From the NCBI RefSeq assembly GCF_021190955.1, contig NZ_JAIOAO010000005.1, forward strand, positions 248,001 to 312,000: a DNA stretch of 64,000 nt, written 5' to 3'. This document shows positions 17,955 through 27,967 of the stretch, one piece after another. Position 1 is the stretch's first letter. Each line of letters begins with the position of its first letter. Below the pieces are notes generated by a model. That model had not been told where the DNA came from and ran no database searches. It worked only from the letters and a program-made list of their open reading frames with translations. The translations under genes and the position numbers were made by a program. This stretch comes from Parachryseolinea silvisoli. GTDB lineage: Bacteria > Bacteroidota > Bacteroidia > Cytophagales > Cyclobacteriaceae.

Positions 17955-18473
17955 TTACCGCGTGCCTTCCAGGCTTAACACATTCGCCCCCAGCGCGTCT
18001 TCAAATACCCGCTCGAGGCGTTGATCGTGTACGGTTACTAAAATCTCCACCGAGCCCGTGCCCACCGTCCCTTTCAGGATATGCCCGCCATACGCCTGAA
18101 ACGTTTTATCCGTCACCACACCGTGCGCGTGCAAAGACACCTCGCCCTTCTGCCAGGCAATCGTGCCCTGCATCGAGGCCAGCTCTACATCGCGAAACTC
18201 TTTCGGATCGTATTGGCGTGTCTTGAAATCAAAGAACCCGAACGTAATACTCACAAAACCCATTCCGCTAAACGTAGCCGACGGAATCTTTTCCGCTTGC
18301 GCCAATGCCTCGATCTCGTTCAGAATGCTATCGCCCTGGCGCAGCACCATCAGGTACCCTGCCGGCACACGGGTATATTTCTTCATAGGGATCTGAGTTT
18401 TTCGGTTCGATTGTGCCAGTGCCACGGCGCCTGCCGATACCACCAGTAACATCGTCAGAACAAGATGCTTCAT
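17955..18473 (-). CDS. Exported PCC/DUF296-domain protein
   Basis: 172 residues. Signal peptide about 1-20 (ending VALAQ). The remainder is a PCC (plants and prokaryotes conserved, DUF296) domain: VPAGYLMVLRQGDSI, FSGMGFVS, SLHAHGVV and YGGHILKG. The three His residues in HAH and GGH match the metal site of bacterial members. Cytoplasmic or AT-hook-linked PCC proteins are better known; a secreted one is unusual. Function unknown. Converges on the GAF kinase with no gap (stop at 17955). Confidence 0.8.
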   Translation of the reverse strand: MKHLVLTMLLVVSAGAVALAQSNRKTQIPMKKYTRVPAGYLMVLRQGDSILNEIEALAQAEKIPSATFSGMGFVSITFGFFDFKTRQYDPKEFRDVELASMQGTIAWQKGEVSLHAHGVVTDKTFQAYGGHILKGTVGTGSVEILVTVHDQRLERVFEDALGANVLSLEGTR

Positions 18474-18520
18474 GGATAGTTGTTTATATTCTTACCCACG
18501 GCGGGAAAATACCATGCCAT

Positions 18521-18600
18521 AAAACAGCGTGAACGTGAGCGAGAGAGAGACTGTAAATACGCTGCCTTTTCTCGCGCTCACACGCACGCTCACGCCGTCT
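18521..18600. repeat. Dispersed CTCACACTC-type repeats, two opposed copies
   Basis: The minus strand at 18521-18550 reads CTCGCTCACGTTCACGCTG followed by TTTT. The plus strand at 18571-18600 carries CTCGCGCTCACACGCACG and a further GCTCACGCC. The two face each other across about 20 bases, forming an imperfect inverted repeat upstream of the DUF6496-like gene. Confidence 0.55.
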
Positions 18601-18655
18601 CCTCGGGTATGATTATTTCGCACCCGCTTCCATTACACGCTTAAACAATACGACT

Positions 18656-18925
18656 ATGGCAAAGTATTCCAAAACAGCACAAAAGAAAGTAGGACGTGCC
18701 ATGCATGAAAAGAAAAAAGGCACGCTGAAAAGCGGACGCAGCGGTAAGAAAGTAACAAGCCGCAAACAAGCCATTGCTATTGGCTTGTCCGAAGCCCGCA
18801 AAGCAGGTGCAAAAGTACCTGCTAAAAAAGGCGCAAAGACCACGAAGAAGACCGGCCGGGGACCAGCCAAAAAGACGGCACGAAAAGGAACCGCCAAAAA
18901 GACCGCGAAACGGTCGAGCCGTTAA
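18656..18925 (+). CDS. Small basic DUF6496-like protein
   Basis: 89 residues. The N-terminal 50 residues contain KVGRAMHEKKKGTLKSGRSG and KQAIAIGLSEARKAGA, the signature of the DUF6496 family found across Bacteroidota and Proteobacteria. The C-terminal 40 residues are a Lys/Ala/Thr-rich histone H1-like tail. DNA or RNA binding is probable from composition. The stop lies inside a 14-bp tandem duplication. Own terminator. Confidence 0.85.
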   Translation: MAKYSKTAQKKVGRAMHEKKKGTLKSGRSGKKVTSRKQAIAIGLSEARKAGAKVPAKKGAKTTKKTGRGPAKKTARKGTAKKTAKRSSR

Positions 18926-18948
18926 TCGTCTTAAGTTAATCGTCTTAA
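18921..18948 (+). repeat. 14-bp tandem duplication at the DUF6496-like stop
   Basis: GTTAATCGTCTTAA occurs twice with no spacer (18921-18934, 18935-18948). The first copy contains the stop codon. Confidence 0.9.
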
Positions 18949-18963
18949 AAAGAATGTTTCACC

Positions 18964-18989
18964 GGGCCTGTTCACACAGGCCCCCTTTT
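18964..18989 (+). terminator. Rho-independent terminator
   Basis: GGGCCTGT-TCAC-ACAGGCCC, a perfect 8-bp stem, followed by CCTTTT. It ends the DUF6496-like transcript. Confidence 0.8.
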
Positions 18990-18997
18990 ATCCGTCT

Positions 18998-19447
18998 ATG
19001 ATTCAAATCGACAAAGTAGCACTCGCAGCACTCACCGGCACAACCCTGATGACAGCATTCAGCTACGGCGCCTCACGCCACGAGCGCAAACAGTTCCGCG
19101 AGCCGGAGCTCCTCAACAAACTGCTGGACCGGATACCCGGCGCTCCCGCTATACCCACAAAAAGCCCTGCCGGCTGGCTCGTGCATTACGGTGTAGGGAT
19201 ATTCTTCACCTCGGTATATGATCAGCTCTGGCAACGCGACATCGGCAAACCCACCCTGGCAAACGGGTTGCTCCTGGGCACCATCAGTGGCCTGGTCGGC
19301 ATCGGCGGCTGGATGTTGACCTTCAAGCTTCATCCCCACCCGCCCAAAACCGACTATACCGGCCACTACAAACAACTCCTCATCGCACACATGATCTTTG
19401 GCGTCGGCGCCGCGTTAGGGTATAATAAAATGAAAAAGCTGTCCTAA
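18998..19447 (+). CDS. Small membrane protein, unknown function
   Basis: 149 residues with about three or four hydrophobic segments: VALAALTGTTLMTAFSYGA (about 7-25), VHYGVGIFFTSVY (about 66-78), GLLLGTISGLVGIGGWMLTF (about 91-110) and IAHMIFGVGAALGY (about 130-143). Family not recognised with certainty. Its start follows the terminator by only 9 bases, so its promoter must overlap or precede that hairpin. Confidence 0.75.
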   Translation: MIQIDKVALAALTGTTLMTAFSYGASRHERKQFREPELLNKLLDRIPGAPAIPTKSPAGWLVHYGVGIFFTSVYDQLWQRDIGKPTLANGLLLGTISGLVGIGGWMLTFKLHPHPPKTDYTGHYKQLLIAHMIFGVGAALGYNKMKKLS

Positions 19448-19589
19448 GCCGCCGGCGCCCTGTGCAAAAGTGGTATATATAAAATATCTGATTTTGCAAA
19501 TCACCAATCTATCAGCTTTTTCCGGGCCTGTCAGATATAATCGCCAGTCATAACTCTGTAAAGCGGTTGTTTTCAGTATATTCACGCCC

Positions 19590-21695
19590 ATGTATCGTAT
19601 TTCGTTTCGTCGCCTGTTACCCCTGTCATTGGGGCTTGCAGCGATCTGTACCGGTGCCCGGGCACAGGGACATGTACCGGCAACAATGAATTTTAAGACA
19701 GAGGCCTTCCTCCTCAAGAACAAGATTGTAGCCGAGCACTACAGCCCGCCGGCGATAGACGATGCATTTTCCGCAGCCGCGTTCGACCTTTTTATGGACA
19801 ACCTCGATCCGGAACGTCTCATCTTTACTGACGGCGAGGTACAAGCCCTGAAAACTTATCGCGACAAGCTCGATGACGAAATAAACGGTAAAAGCTGGAG
19901 TTTTTTGCCGGCAGCCACCAAAGGTTACCAAAAGGCTCTTGCCCGGGCTACACAGGCAATAAACCAGGGTACACAACGTGCGTTCGATTTCAGCGCAAAG
20001 GAAACCTATAATGAAGACACCCTCTGGACGAAAGACGAAGCCTTTATTTTTGAGCGCTGGCGTCTGTTGCTTAAATACGAAACACTCGTCCGTTTAACAA
20101 ACACGAGGAGCAGGAATACCGTTGAGCCCGAAGCGATCTTCCTGAAGAACCAGGAACCGGCTACGCGCAACCTGGTAAAGACAATAAACCTTGCCCGGCT
20201 CAATCGTGTAATAAACAACGCCGCCGGCTTTGAGAATTATGTGGGAATAGCGCTGCTCCGGGCGGTCGCCAATACCATCGATGCGCATACGAACTATTTC
20301 TCGCCCAAGGAAATGGAAGATTTTATGAGCGAGCTGAGCACGGAAGGATACCTGTTCGGATTTCAGCTGAAGACCAATGACATGGGCGACCTCGTAATAG
20401 ACCAGCTTACGCCCGGTGGCCCCGCCTGGAAGTCGGGAGCGATCCACACCGGCGATGTGCTTGACCGGCTGCGATGGGAAGGCGGTAACTGGATAGAGCT
20501 TGCCGGCCTCGACCCACACGAGGCCGGACTTATACTCGACGAATCGAATCACCAGACATTGGAAATAGAGTTTCACGGCCCAGGTGGCCAGCAAACAAAA
20601 GTGCTCCTGAAAAAGGAGAAAATGTCCGACGATGATAATATCGTAAAAAGCTTCGTGCTGCAGCGCGACGAACGGAAAATAGGCTATATCTATCTGCCCG
20701 GATTTTATACAGACTGGAACGGTACCGAAGGGTCGAAGAGTGCCAACGATGTGGCTGCGGCAATACTTAAATTGAAAAAGGAAAACATAGAAGGTATAAT
20801 TCTCGATGTTCGCTTTAACGGCGGTGGATCTTTACAAGAGGCCGTAGCGATGGCAGGAATCTTTATAGATGCAGGGCCGATCGGGCTACTGAAAAACAAA
20901 GGAGGCGATATCGTAACCGTGAAAGACATGAATCGCGGCACGATCTATAACGGCCCGCTGGTACTGATGGTAAACGCGCTCAGCGCATCGGCATCGGAGT
21001 TCCTGGCGGCGGCGTTAAAGGACTACCATCGCGCTATTATTGTTGGAAGTCGCACGTATGGCAAAGCAACGTCGCAGCTTATTTACCCACTGGATCCTAA
21101 AAACGCAAGCGCCAAATTCACCGGTGTAACGAAAAGCCCGCTCGGCTATACGGCTATCACCGTAGAGAAAATCTATCGCATCAATGGCAAAACCATACAA
21201 CGCAAAGGCGTCGTGCCTGATATTCAGCTGCCAGATTTGTTAAATGCCTTGCCCATTCGCGAACAAGACGTGGAGCATACACTGCCATCCGACTCGGTAC
21301 AAAAAAAAACCTACTACGATCCGCTTCCATTCCTACCGCTGAAAATGGTGCGGGCTAAAAGCGACGAGCGCGTGGCAGCTTCCGGAGCATTCAAACAACA
21401 GCAATATTACGCAACCGCGCTGCGGCAGCAGGATGGCGGGGGCGAGTCGTTGTTATTTAAAGATATGCTGGCCGCCAGCCAACAGGAACAAACCCTCGGG
21501 ACCGGCGCCAATGTAACGAGAGGTACAACGGCCTATCGCGTAAACCTGCTACCCGGTGATGTAGTGGCCGACCCAGCCGACGATTACAAAAAAAACATCA
21601 ACACCGCCTGGATAACCCGCCTACTACAGGATATATACATTGAAGAAAGCTTTTATATATTAAACGATCAACTAAATCAATCTAAAAAACCATGA
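19590..21695 (+). CDS. prc: Carboxy-terminal (tail-specific) S41 protease
   Basis: 701 residues. Signal peptide about 1-25. The N-terminal helical domain of Prc/Tsp proteases is followed by a PDZ domain (about 240-330, with GPAWKSGAIHTGDVLD) and the S41 catalytic domain. IGYIYLPGFYTD, GIILDVRFNGGGSLQEA and the nucleophile NALSASASEFLAAAL are present, with the general-base Lys in GSRTYGKATSQ. In the periplasm such enzymes trim or degrade proteins by their C-termini. CTGTAAA (about 19555) and GTATATTC upstream may be promoter elements. The next gene overlaps by 4 bases. Confidence 0.93.
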   Translation: MYRISFRRLLPLSLGLAAICTGARAQGHVPATMNFKTEAFLLKNKIVAEHYSPPAIDDAFSAAAFDLFMDNLDPERLIFTDGEVQALKTYRDKLDDEINGKSWSFLPAATKGYQKALARATQAINQGTQRAFDFSAKETYNEDTLWTKDEAFIFERWRLLLKYETLVRLTNTRSRNTVEPEAIFLKNQEPATRNLVKTINLARLNRVINNAAGFENYVGIALLRAVANTIDAHTNYFSPKEMEDFMSELSTEGYLFGFQLKTNDMGDLVIDQLTPGGPAWKSGAIHTGDVLDRLRWEGGNWIELAGLDPHEAGLILDESNHQTLEIEFHGPGGQQTKVLLKKEKMSDDDNIVKSFVLQRDERKIGYIYLPGFYTDWNGTEGSKSANDVAAAILKLKKENIEGIILDVRFNGGGSLQEAVAMAGIFIDAGPIGLLKNKGGDIVTVKDMNRGTIYNGPLVLMVNALSASASEFLAAALKDYHRAIIVGSRTYGKATSQLIYPLDPKNASAKFTGVTKSPLGYTAITVEKIYRINGKTIQRKGVVPDIQLPDLLNALPIREQDVEHTLPSDSVQKKTYYDPLPFLPLKMVRAKSDERVAASGAFKQQQYYATALRQQDGGGESLLFKDMLAASQQEQTLGTGANVTRGTTAYRVNLLPGDVVADPADDYKKNINTAWITRLLQDIYIEESFYILNDQLNQSKKP

Positions 21696-22741
21696 CACAC
21701 ACTAAGTTGGCGCTTACTGTTGCACTGATCAGCCTGACCCTTTCAGGCTTTACAAAAGAACAACCCCATGCTGCGGGTACGGCCGTAGAACACATGGCCT
21801 TTCTGTCTGACCTGGAAGAAACACTCTCGGAAAAATACATGAGCTACATGAGCGAGGTGGCGCACGGCGGCCGCGCGCGCAAAATGGATAAACGCCGTCA
21901 GGACCTCATCGCCGCAGTGCGTACATCCATTACACAAGGCAATAAGCTCAAACCTTTTGAGGGCGACGCCACCCTTAAAACGGCTTATGTACAATACTGG
22001 AACGTATTGCTTTCGGTCTTCAACGAAGATTACCGCAAGATTGTAGACATGGAAGAGATAGCCGAGCGCTCGTACGACGAAATGGAAGCCTATCTGCTGA
22101 TGCAGGAAAAAGCAGGCGACCGCCTCGATGAGGCCTATAACCAGGTATCGAGTGCCTACCGTACGTTCGCGGAAAAACACAACGTACGCCTGTCTGAATC
22201 CCAAAGCTCAAAGCTCACGCGCAAGCTCCAGCAAACCGGCAAAGTGAACAGCTACGTGAATAAGATGTACCTTCTTCATTTCAAGAGCACCGTACAGGAA
22301 GGCAACATGATAACGGCCCTGAATAATAAAGATGTAAACGGCATGGAGCAAAGCCGCGAGGCGATGAAACGCTATGCGGATGAAGGTCTGTCACGTCTTG
22401 ACACCATAAAAGGCTTTAAAGGCGACGGGTCTCTCGTAACCGCATGCCGTAAAATACTCGAGTTCCAGGTGATGGAAGCTGGAAATATTACGGCACTGTC
22501 GGATTTTATGATCAAATCCGACGACCACGAAAAAGCGCGCAAGACCTTCGAAGCCAAGCCTGCCGCTAAACGTACCCAAGCTGATATAGACACCTACAAT
22601 AAAAGTGTAAATACCTACAACCAGGCAGTTCAAAACTACACCAAAGTAAACGACGATCTCAACAAGAAACGCACCAGCGTCCTCAACAACTGGGATAACT
22701 CCCGAAAACGCTTTATGGACAGTCACGTACCGCATAAATAG
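21692..22741 (+). CDS. Exported helical protein coupled to the Prc protease
   Basis: 349 residues. Signal peptide about 1-20 without a lipobox Cys. The mature part is almost entirely charged helix with coiled-coil character (DLEETLSEKYMSYMSEV; NTYNQAVQNYTKVNDDL). I recall related uncharacterised surface proteins in Leptospira and Bacteroidota, but assign no function. The ATGA overlap with prc makes translational coupling likely; it may be an adaptor, substrate or regulator of the protease. Confidence 0.75.
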   Translation: MTHTKLALTVALISLTLSGFTKEQPHAAGTAVEHMAFLSDLEETLSEKYMSYMSEVAHGGRARKMDKRRQDLIAAVRTSITQGNKLKPFEGDATLKTAYVQYWNVLLSVFNEDYRKIVDMEEIAERSYDEMEAYLLMQEKAGDRLDEAYNQVSSAYRTFAEKHNVRLSESQSSKLTRKLQQTGKVNSYVNKMYLLHFKSTVQEGNMITALNNKDVNGMEQSREAMKRYADEGLSRLDTIKGFKGDGSLVTACRKILEFQVMEAGNITALSDFMIKSDDHEKARKTFEAKPAAKRTQADIDTYNKSVNTYNQAVQNYTKVNDDLNKKRTSVLNNWDNSRKRFMDSHVPHK

Positions 22742-22761
22742 CGAAAGCGCTCGAAGCCATA

Positions 22762-22798
22762 GTAAAAAGAACGCCGCGATAAGCGGCGTTCTTTTTAC
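22762..22798. terminator. Bidirectional terminator
   Basis: A perfect 16-bp inverted repeat around the loop GATAA, with T5 and A5 inside the arms, lies between the convergent gene at 21692-22741 and susD. Confidence 0.92.
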
Positions 22799-22806
22799 AA
22801 TATCCC

Positions 22807-24612
22807 TTACCATCCCATGATCTGCGTCAGATTGGGATTCAGCAATACCTGCGGCTGTGGCACCGGCCGGTAATAAAACTTAGGCTCCTCAAAAGTACCC
22901 AGGTCACTTGCCGTAGCGATGTTACCATGCTCACCATCCTTCAGGTAGAACGTAGCGCCTTCTGTGCCAATAGCCCCCACTCGGTAATAGACCAGCGTCT
23001 TACCCAATGAATTCTTCTCTTTATTGGCTTCCCCCGGAATCTCAGCATCGGCCGGCAGCAAAATGATATCGTCGATATTATCCCCCGTCAGGTCATATTT
23101 ACCCAGGCCAGGGAAATAAACTCCCTCCGGTTCTATCTCCGCGCGCTCGCCCGCATGCCAGCGCATCAAATCATCAAAACGATACCCCTCCAACGCCAGC
23201 TCCACACGACGCTCGCGACGAATCTCCAGCAACACCGCCGCCTGCCCACCGGCTACCAGGGGATATTGCGCTTGCAGCACCGGGTCAACGGACGGGTTGA
23301 TCGCAAGTGCCGGCATACCCACGCGCGCGCGGAGCAGATTTACCGTACCATCCAAATCGCCCTGTGTCAGCGTGCCCAATTCGGCTTTCGCCTCCGCGAA
23401 GATCAGGTAGATTTCCGCCAGGCGAATCAGCGGTATATCCAGGTTGTTCTGCACATCGGTATCGGTATTGTTCACAAAACCTTTGATCTGGTGGTACCCG
23501 GTAAAATTCCGCGACAATTCTTGTATATAAATGCCGGCACCCTGCGCATACGTAGAGTTATTGATCAGCTCCCAGCCTGGGTAAGCAAAAGTTTGCTTCA
23601 GGCGCGGGTCGCGGTCTGCAAACTCTTCCACAAACTGATTAGTGGCGTAACCTGCCTGGCTGGTATACGGCGTGCCGTCGGCCATCAGGTAGGTTTGCAG
23701 CAAGTCTTTCGACGGGCTCACCTCGTAGTTACCGAACATATATCCCCACCAACCGCTGTTTAACAAGCCCGCCTCATAGAAACGGCCGAGAATGACCTCG
23801 GTGTTACCTTCCAGACTTCCACTGGTAAACAGCGACGCGTAATCCGATTCAGGCTTGCCGGTATTGTACAGCGCAAAGCCGCCATCGGTGATGACCTCAT
23901 CCGCCACTTCACTCGCCAGCGTCAGGTATTTATCCGCCGTTGATTGCAGGTTGAGCTCTGTATGATACTTGCGAAATGTGCCTTCAAACAAGGCAGCGTC
24001 CGCCATAAAAGCACGAACAACCCATTTCGTTACAGCACCCGGACGGTCCTCGCTCGCATCTGCGTCAACATACTGACGGGCAAATTCAAGGTCTTCAAAG
24101 ATCTTATCAACGACCGTTGTGCGCGTGTCACGTCCCTTGTACAGGTCCGGATCGTCTTGCGTCAACGTCTTTTCATACCAGGGCACGTCAGAATAGCGTG
24201 CTACTTTGCCCATATAAAATTTAGCCCGAAAGAACCGTCCCAGGCCCTCGTAATGACTGCGCTGCGCCTCGGTCAGCGTGGCTGTACCAAAGTGGTCAAG
24301 GTAATAATTGATCTTGCGCAACTGATCCCAGGTCCATCCTTCCGTAACGTTGGCTGCAGTCGGGCTCCCCGCCATCATGTTCTTGAGCTCGGTTACACCG
24401 GTTGTCGCGGTATTATCCGTCGACACATCCTCCACGTAAATGCCGACACCTCCAAAATTATACACACTATACAGGTAGGTATCGAGATCGTCAGCCGTGT
24501 GAAAGAAATCCTTTTCACTAATCTCTGTCTGTGGAGAACGCTCCAGGAAGTCATCGTTGCAAGCCTGCGTAGCCAGCAGGAACACAACAAACAGTATACT
24601 ATATTTCTTCAT
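22807..24612 (-). CDS. SusD/RagB-family outer-membrane lipoprotein
   Basis: 601 residues. Lipoprotein signal with Cys18 (LLATQACNDDFLERSP, a hallmark SusD opening). The rest is the helical TPR-type SusD fold with the C-terminal region LLEIRRERRVELALEGYRF, the family signature. It forms a lid on the SusC channel and captures the nutrient, often a glycan. Downstream partner of susC on the same strand (32-base gap). Ligand cannot be read from sequence; no glycoside hydrolase is in the same operon. Confidence 0.95.
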   Translation of the reverse strand: MKKYSILFVVFLLATQACNDDFLERSPQTEISEKDFFHTADDLDTYLYSVYNFGGVGIYVEDVSTDNTATTGVTELKNMMAGSPTAANVTEGWTWDQLRKINYYLDHFGTATLTEAQRSHYEGLGRFFRAKFYMGKVARYSDVPWYEKTLTQDDPDLYKGRDTRTTVVDKIFEDLEFARQYVDADASEDRPGAVTKWVVRAFMADAALFEGTFRKYHTELNLQSTADKYLTLASEVADEVITDGGFALYNTGKPESDYASLFTSGSLEGNTEVILGRFYEAGLLNSGWWGYMFGNYEVSPSKDLLQTYLMADGTPYTSQAGYATNQFVEEFADRDPRLKQTFAYPGWELINNSTYAQGAGIYIQELSRNFTGYHQIKGFVNNTDTDVQNNLDIPLIRLAEIYLIFAEAKAELGTLTQGDLDGTVNLLRARVGMPALAINPSVDPVLQAQYPLVAGGQAAVLLEIRRERRVELALEGYRFDDLMRWHAGERAEIEPEGVYFPGLGKYDLTGDNIDDIILLPADAEIPGEANKEKNSLGKTLVYYRVGAIGTEGATFYLKDGEHGNIATASDLGTFEEPKFYYRPVPQPQVLLNPNLTQIMGW

Positions 24613-24644
24613 GTTGTTGAGAGTAAGAATGTAAGTCCGACAGA

Positions 24645-27600
24645 TTAAAATTGAAGCTCGATGCCAAACGAGTACTTCCGTTGAAAAGGATACGCATATC
24701 CCCAGCCGTTCTGATCACCGGTGGGCTGGTAGCTCGGATCGGTCTTGCCGATGTTGTTGGTGATCGCCTCAGGGTCAAAGTACTTCTTCAGCGCCGACCA
24801 CTCCGTCAGGTTCTCGCCGCTAACATATACCCGCAGCTTGTTGACGTGGATGCGGTCCAGCAGCGCATGCGGCAACGAGTAACCAAGGGTGACGTTCTTC
24901 AGACGCAGGTAAGCAGCGTTCAGCAAATAATTCGTTTGAGGGATAGCAAGGCCTTGCGACTGGTCTGTCCGCTCACCCAGGTTCTTGTCGGCAAGCCACG
25001 CTTGCAACACCGGATACCTGGAATCGGTGTTGGCTTCCGCCAGACCCGCGTTGATATACGATTGCGAGTGTTGTGCACGCAGTGCTTCGCTATCCGCTTC
25101 GCCGCGGTAGAAGTCCAGCAAGTGTGCATAGCCACCCGCGTACGGCTGCTGATAAAAACCCCAATACAGGTAATTGGTGGGATAGTAGTCCATCTTGCCC
25201 ACGCCCTGGAAGAAGGCGCGTAGGTCAAAGCCGTTCCACTCGGCACCCAGTGTAAAGCCAAAGCGGAAGCGCGGCGTGATGTTGCCGATCACCGACAGGT
25301 CTTTCGGATCATTTACCGTAGCGCCTTTCTCAATTGTACCACTGCCATCCAGGTCCCTATACTTAGGCCAGCCTTCTACAATCTCCAACGCGCCCCAGGG
25401 AATGATCGACGACTCGTCAAGATTAGCTATTTCCTCCTGATTCTTAAATAGACCGTCGCTCTGCAGACCCCAGATTTCACCCAGCGTCATACCTTCATAA
25501 TATTGCGTCAGGTTGCGATTGGGGTTATCGAAGCGGGTGATCTTGGTTTTGTTGTCCGAGATGACAAAGCTGAAATACGTATGCAGCGATTTTCCACCGA
25601 CACTGAACTCATCATCATACCCCAGCGACAGCTCCCAGCCAGTCGTGCGCAGGTCCGCGGAATTCTCTTTCGGCGGGGCCACGCCCAGTACCGCAGGCAG
25701 TTCCTTGCCGCGCATCAGCATACCTTCGGTATCACGACGGTATACATCAAACGACGCTGTAATACGCTGTTGCAGGAACCCCAGGTCAATACCCAGGTCA
25801 CTGGATTTAACGTCCTCCCAGGTATAGTTCTTCGACACCAGGTAAGGTGACGATACCATCGACGGTAGACCACCGCCAATCAAATAGTTACCCTCGTTGA
25901 GCGACGAAAGCGGGAAGTAGCCGTACTCGTCAATGGCCGACTGGTTACCGAGGGAACCAAACGAGCCTCGAATCTTCATCGTGTTTACCACGGTAGATAC
26001 CGGCTCCCAGAACGCTTCCTCGTCCACCTTCCACGCCGCCGACACCGACGGATAGAAACCGAAGCGCTTGTCTTTCGCGAACTTCGACGATCCGTCATAC
26101 CGACCATCGAGCTCAACGATATACCGGTCATTAAAGATATAGTTCAAACGATAGAAGCCACCACGCAGCGCCCATTCACGAATCGATTCATCCACCGTGG
26201 CCAGGCCTGTAGCCAACCCAATAGAAGGGATCGAAGGCGAAATCACACCAACTTTCTCTGACTCCACCGAATCCAGCCGGCTATATTCCTGATTAAAGCC
26301 CACAATGGCGTTTACAAAATGCTTGCCCTTCGTTTTTTCGAACGTGGCATAGGTATTCAAAACATAATATGACAAACTGTTACCCAGACGGGAAGCGGTA
26401 TTATTACCTTCTTCGCGAACATCTTCCGGCCCATAGCCGATCAGCAGCTTATTTTCGTTACTGCGATTGGTCAGGTTATCACGACGCACCGTAAAGTCCG
26501 CATTCACACGCAGCATCCGTTCGAAGAACGACAGCTCGCCGCTGAACGTACTTTGGAACATATTGATCCGGGTAATACTCTGACCACCATCAACCATTTT
26601 TGCGGCGGCACGGCCTACATCGGTGTTAGCCCACGTACCGTCAGGGTTGCGGTCCCAGCTGGTCGGGAACAGGTTGAAAAGATCTTCCATCGACAGCTGC
26701 GAAGGCGTTACCCGCTCCGTCATAGACAATGACGTATTATTACCAAACGACAGCCATTTATAAGGAGTAAAGTTTACTTTAGCCCGCACACTGTATCGGT
26801 CATATTTATCGTCCGCTACCTTCAGCGCGCCGTTTTGTGAATCGTACGCACCCGACAGATAATACGCCGTAGTGCCAGACTTGCCAGACATGGTTACATT
26901 GTGGCGCACCGACAGCGTGGGGTTGTCGAGGTAGTACTTCGTCCAGTCGCGATTGCCCATATAGGCCCAAAGCGAATTGTCGTCCGGATCGATACGAACC
27001 GGCCCGGAAGATGCCGGGTTATCAGAGCGCTCGCGAGCCCACGCATACTGGGTGGGTGTATAATCTACATAGTCCCACGGAGTGTTGTTTGTAGAGGTCT
27101 CCAACGTCCGCATGAAAATATAGGGATCCGCTACTTTGTTCGGCAGTACCGTAGCATTTCCCCACGCAAAGTTATTGTTGTACTCTACATTAAAACCTTC
27201 ACGCACGCCGCTCTTCGTTGTCACAAGGATCACACCAAACGCAGCCCGCGAGCCGTAAATCGCAGCAGACGAGGCGTCTTTCAGAACCGACATACTCTTG
27301 ATATCCGACGGTGCAATCAGGTTCAGGTCCGCCACGCTCATGGGTACATTGTCCACCAGTACCAGCGGCTGGCCACCATTGATCGAAGTAATACCACGGA
27401 TGTTAATGTTCGGCGAAGCCCCCGGCGCACCACTTCCAAAGTCAACGTTCAGACCGGGAACAGCACCCTGCAACCCTTGCCCCACACTTTGAATAGGACG
27501 TGATTCCAGCACTTTGCTATCGACGACACCAACAGCGCCCGACAGGTTGGCTTTCTTCTGCTCGCCAAAACCTACGACGACTACTTCCTCTAAAGAAGTC

Positions 27601-27938
27601 GAGTTGACCTGCAACGGAATGTCGATTGTCGAACGATTGCCGACTGTTACCTCCGAGGTGACATATCCAATAAACGTGACGACCAGCACGTCACCGGCGG
27701 CAACGTCCAGCGAAAAGCTGCCGTTCACATCGGTCATCGTACCGGAAGCGGTGGATTTGATCAGGATGCTGGCGCCGATCACAGGCGATCCATCAGCAGC
27801 ATCCGTCACCGTACCACGCAGCGTCATGCGCTGCGCAGGCGAGGCGTTCTGAGCCATGACCCATCCTGGAAGACACGCCAGTAAACAGGCGAGCACCACC
27901 ACCTGGGCGAGGCCGGAAAGATTGTAGAGTTGCTTCAT
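24645..27938 (-). CDS. SusC/RagA-family TonB-linked outer-membrane transporter
   Basis: 1097 residues. Signal peptide about 1-29, then a CarboxypepD_reg-like domain (MTLRGTVTDAADGSPVIGAS ... VTFIGYVT), the motif LEEVVVVGFGEQKK (TonB box region), a plug domain (IRGITSINGGQPLVLVDNVP; YGSRAAFGVILVTTK) and a large beta-barrel ending in Phe. It imports the SusD-captured ligand with TonB energy. Promoter: TACCTTTG at 27975-27968 (minus), with the TetR operator at 27990-28007 directly upstream over the -33 region. Confidence 0.96.
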   Translation of the reverse strand: MKQLYNLSGLAQVVVLACLLACLPGWVMAQNASPAQRMTLRGTVTDAADGSPVIGASILIKSTASGTMTDVNGSFSLDVAAGDVLVVTFIGYVTSEVTVGNRSTIDIPLQVNSTSLEEVVVVGFGEQKKANLSGAVGVVDSKVLESRPIQSVGQGLQGAVPGLNVDFGSGAPGASPNINIRGITSINGGQPLVLVDNVPMSVADLNLIAPSDIKSMSVLKDASSAAIYGSRAAFGVILVTTKSGVREGFNVEYNNNFAWGNATVLPNKVADPYIFMRTLETSTNNTPWDYVDYTPTQYAWARERSDNPASSGPVRIDPDDNSLWAYMGNRDWTKYYLDNPTLSVRHNVTMSGKSGTTAYYLSGAYDSQNGALKVADDKYDRYSVRAKVNFTPYKWLSFGNNTSLSMTERVTPSQLSMEDLFNLFPTSWDRNPDGTWANTDVGRAAAKMVDGGQSITRINMFQSTFSGELSFFERMLRVNADFTVRRDNLTNRSNENKLLIGYGPEDVREEGNNTASRLGNSLSYYVLNTYATFEKTKGKHFVNAIVGFNQEYSRLDSVESEKVGVISPSIPSIGLATGLATVDESIREWALRGGFYRLNYIFNDRYIVELDGRYDGSSKFAKDKRFGFYPSVSAAWKVDEEAFWEPVSTVVNTMKIRGSFGSLGNQSAIDEYGYFPLSSLNEGNYLIGGGLPSMVSSPYLVSKNYTWEDVKSSDLGIDLGFLQQRITASFDVYRRDTEGMLMRGKELPAVLGVAPPKENSADLRTTGWELSLGYDDEFSVGGKSLHTYFSFVISDNKTKITRFDNPNRNLTQYYEGMTLGEIWGLQSDGLFKNQEEIANLDESSIIPWGALEIVEGWPKYRDLDGSGTIEKGATVNDPKDLSVIGNITPRFRFGFTLGAEWNGFDLRAFFQGVGKMDYYPTNYLYWGFYQQPYAGGYAHLLDFYRGEADSEALRAQHSQSYINAGLAEANTDSRYPVLQAWLADKNLGERTDQSQGLAIPQTNYLLNAAYLRLKNVTLGYSLPHALLDRIHVNKLRVYVSGENLTEWSALKKYFDPEAITNNIGKTDPSYQPTGDQNGWGYAYPFQRKYSFGIELQF

Positions 27939-27967
27939 TGCAAAGGGATTGATGTTGTTTTACCGAC

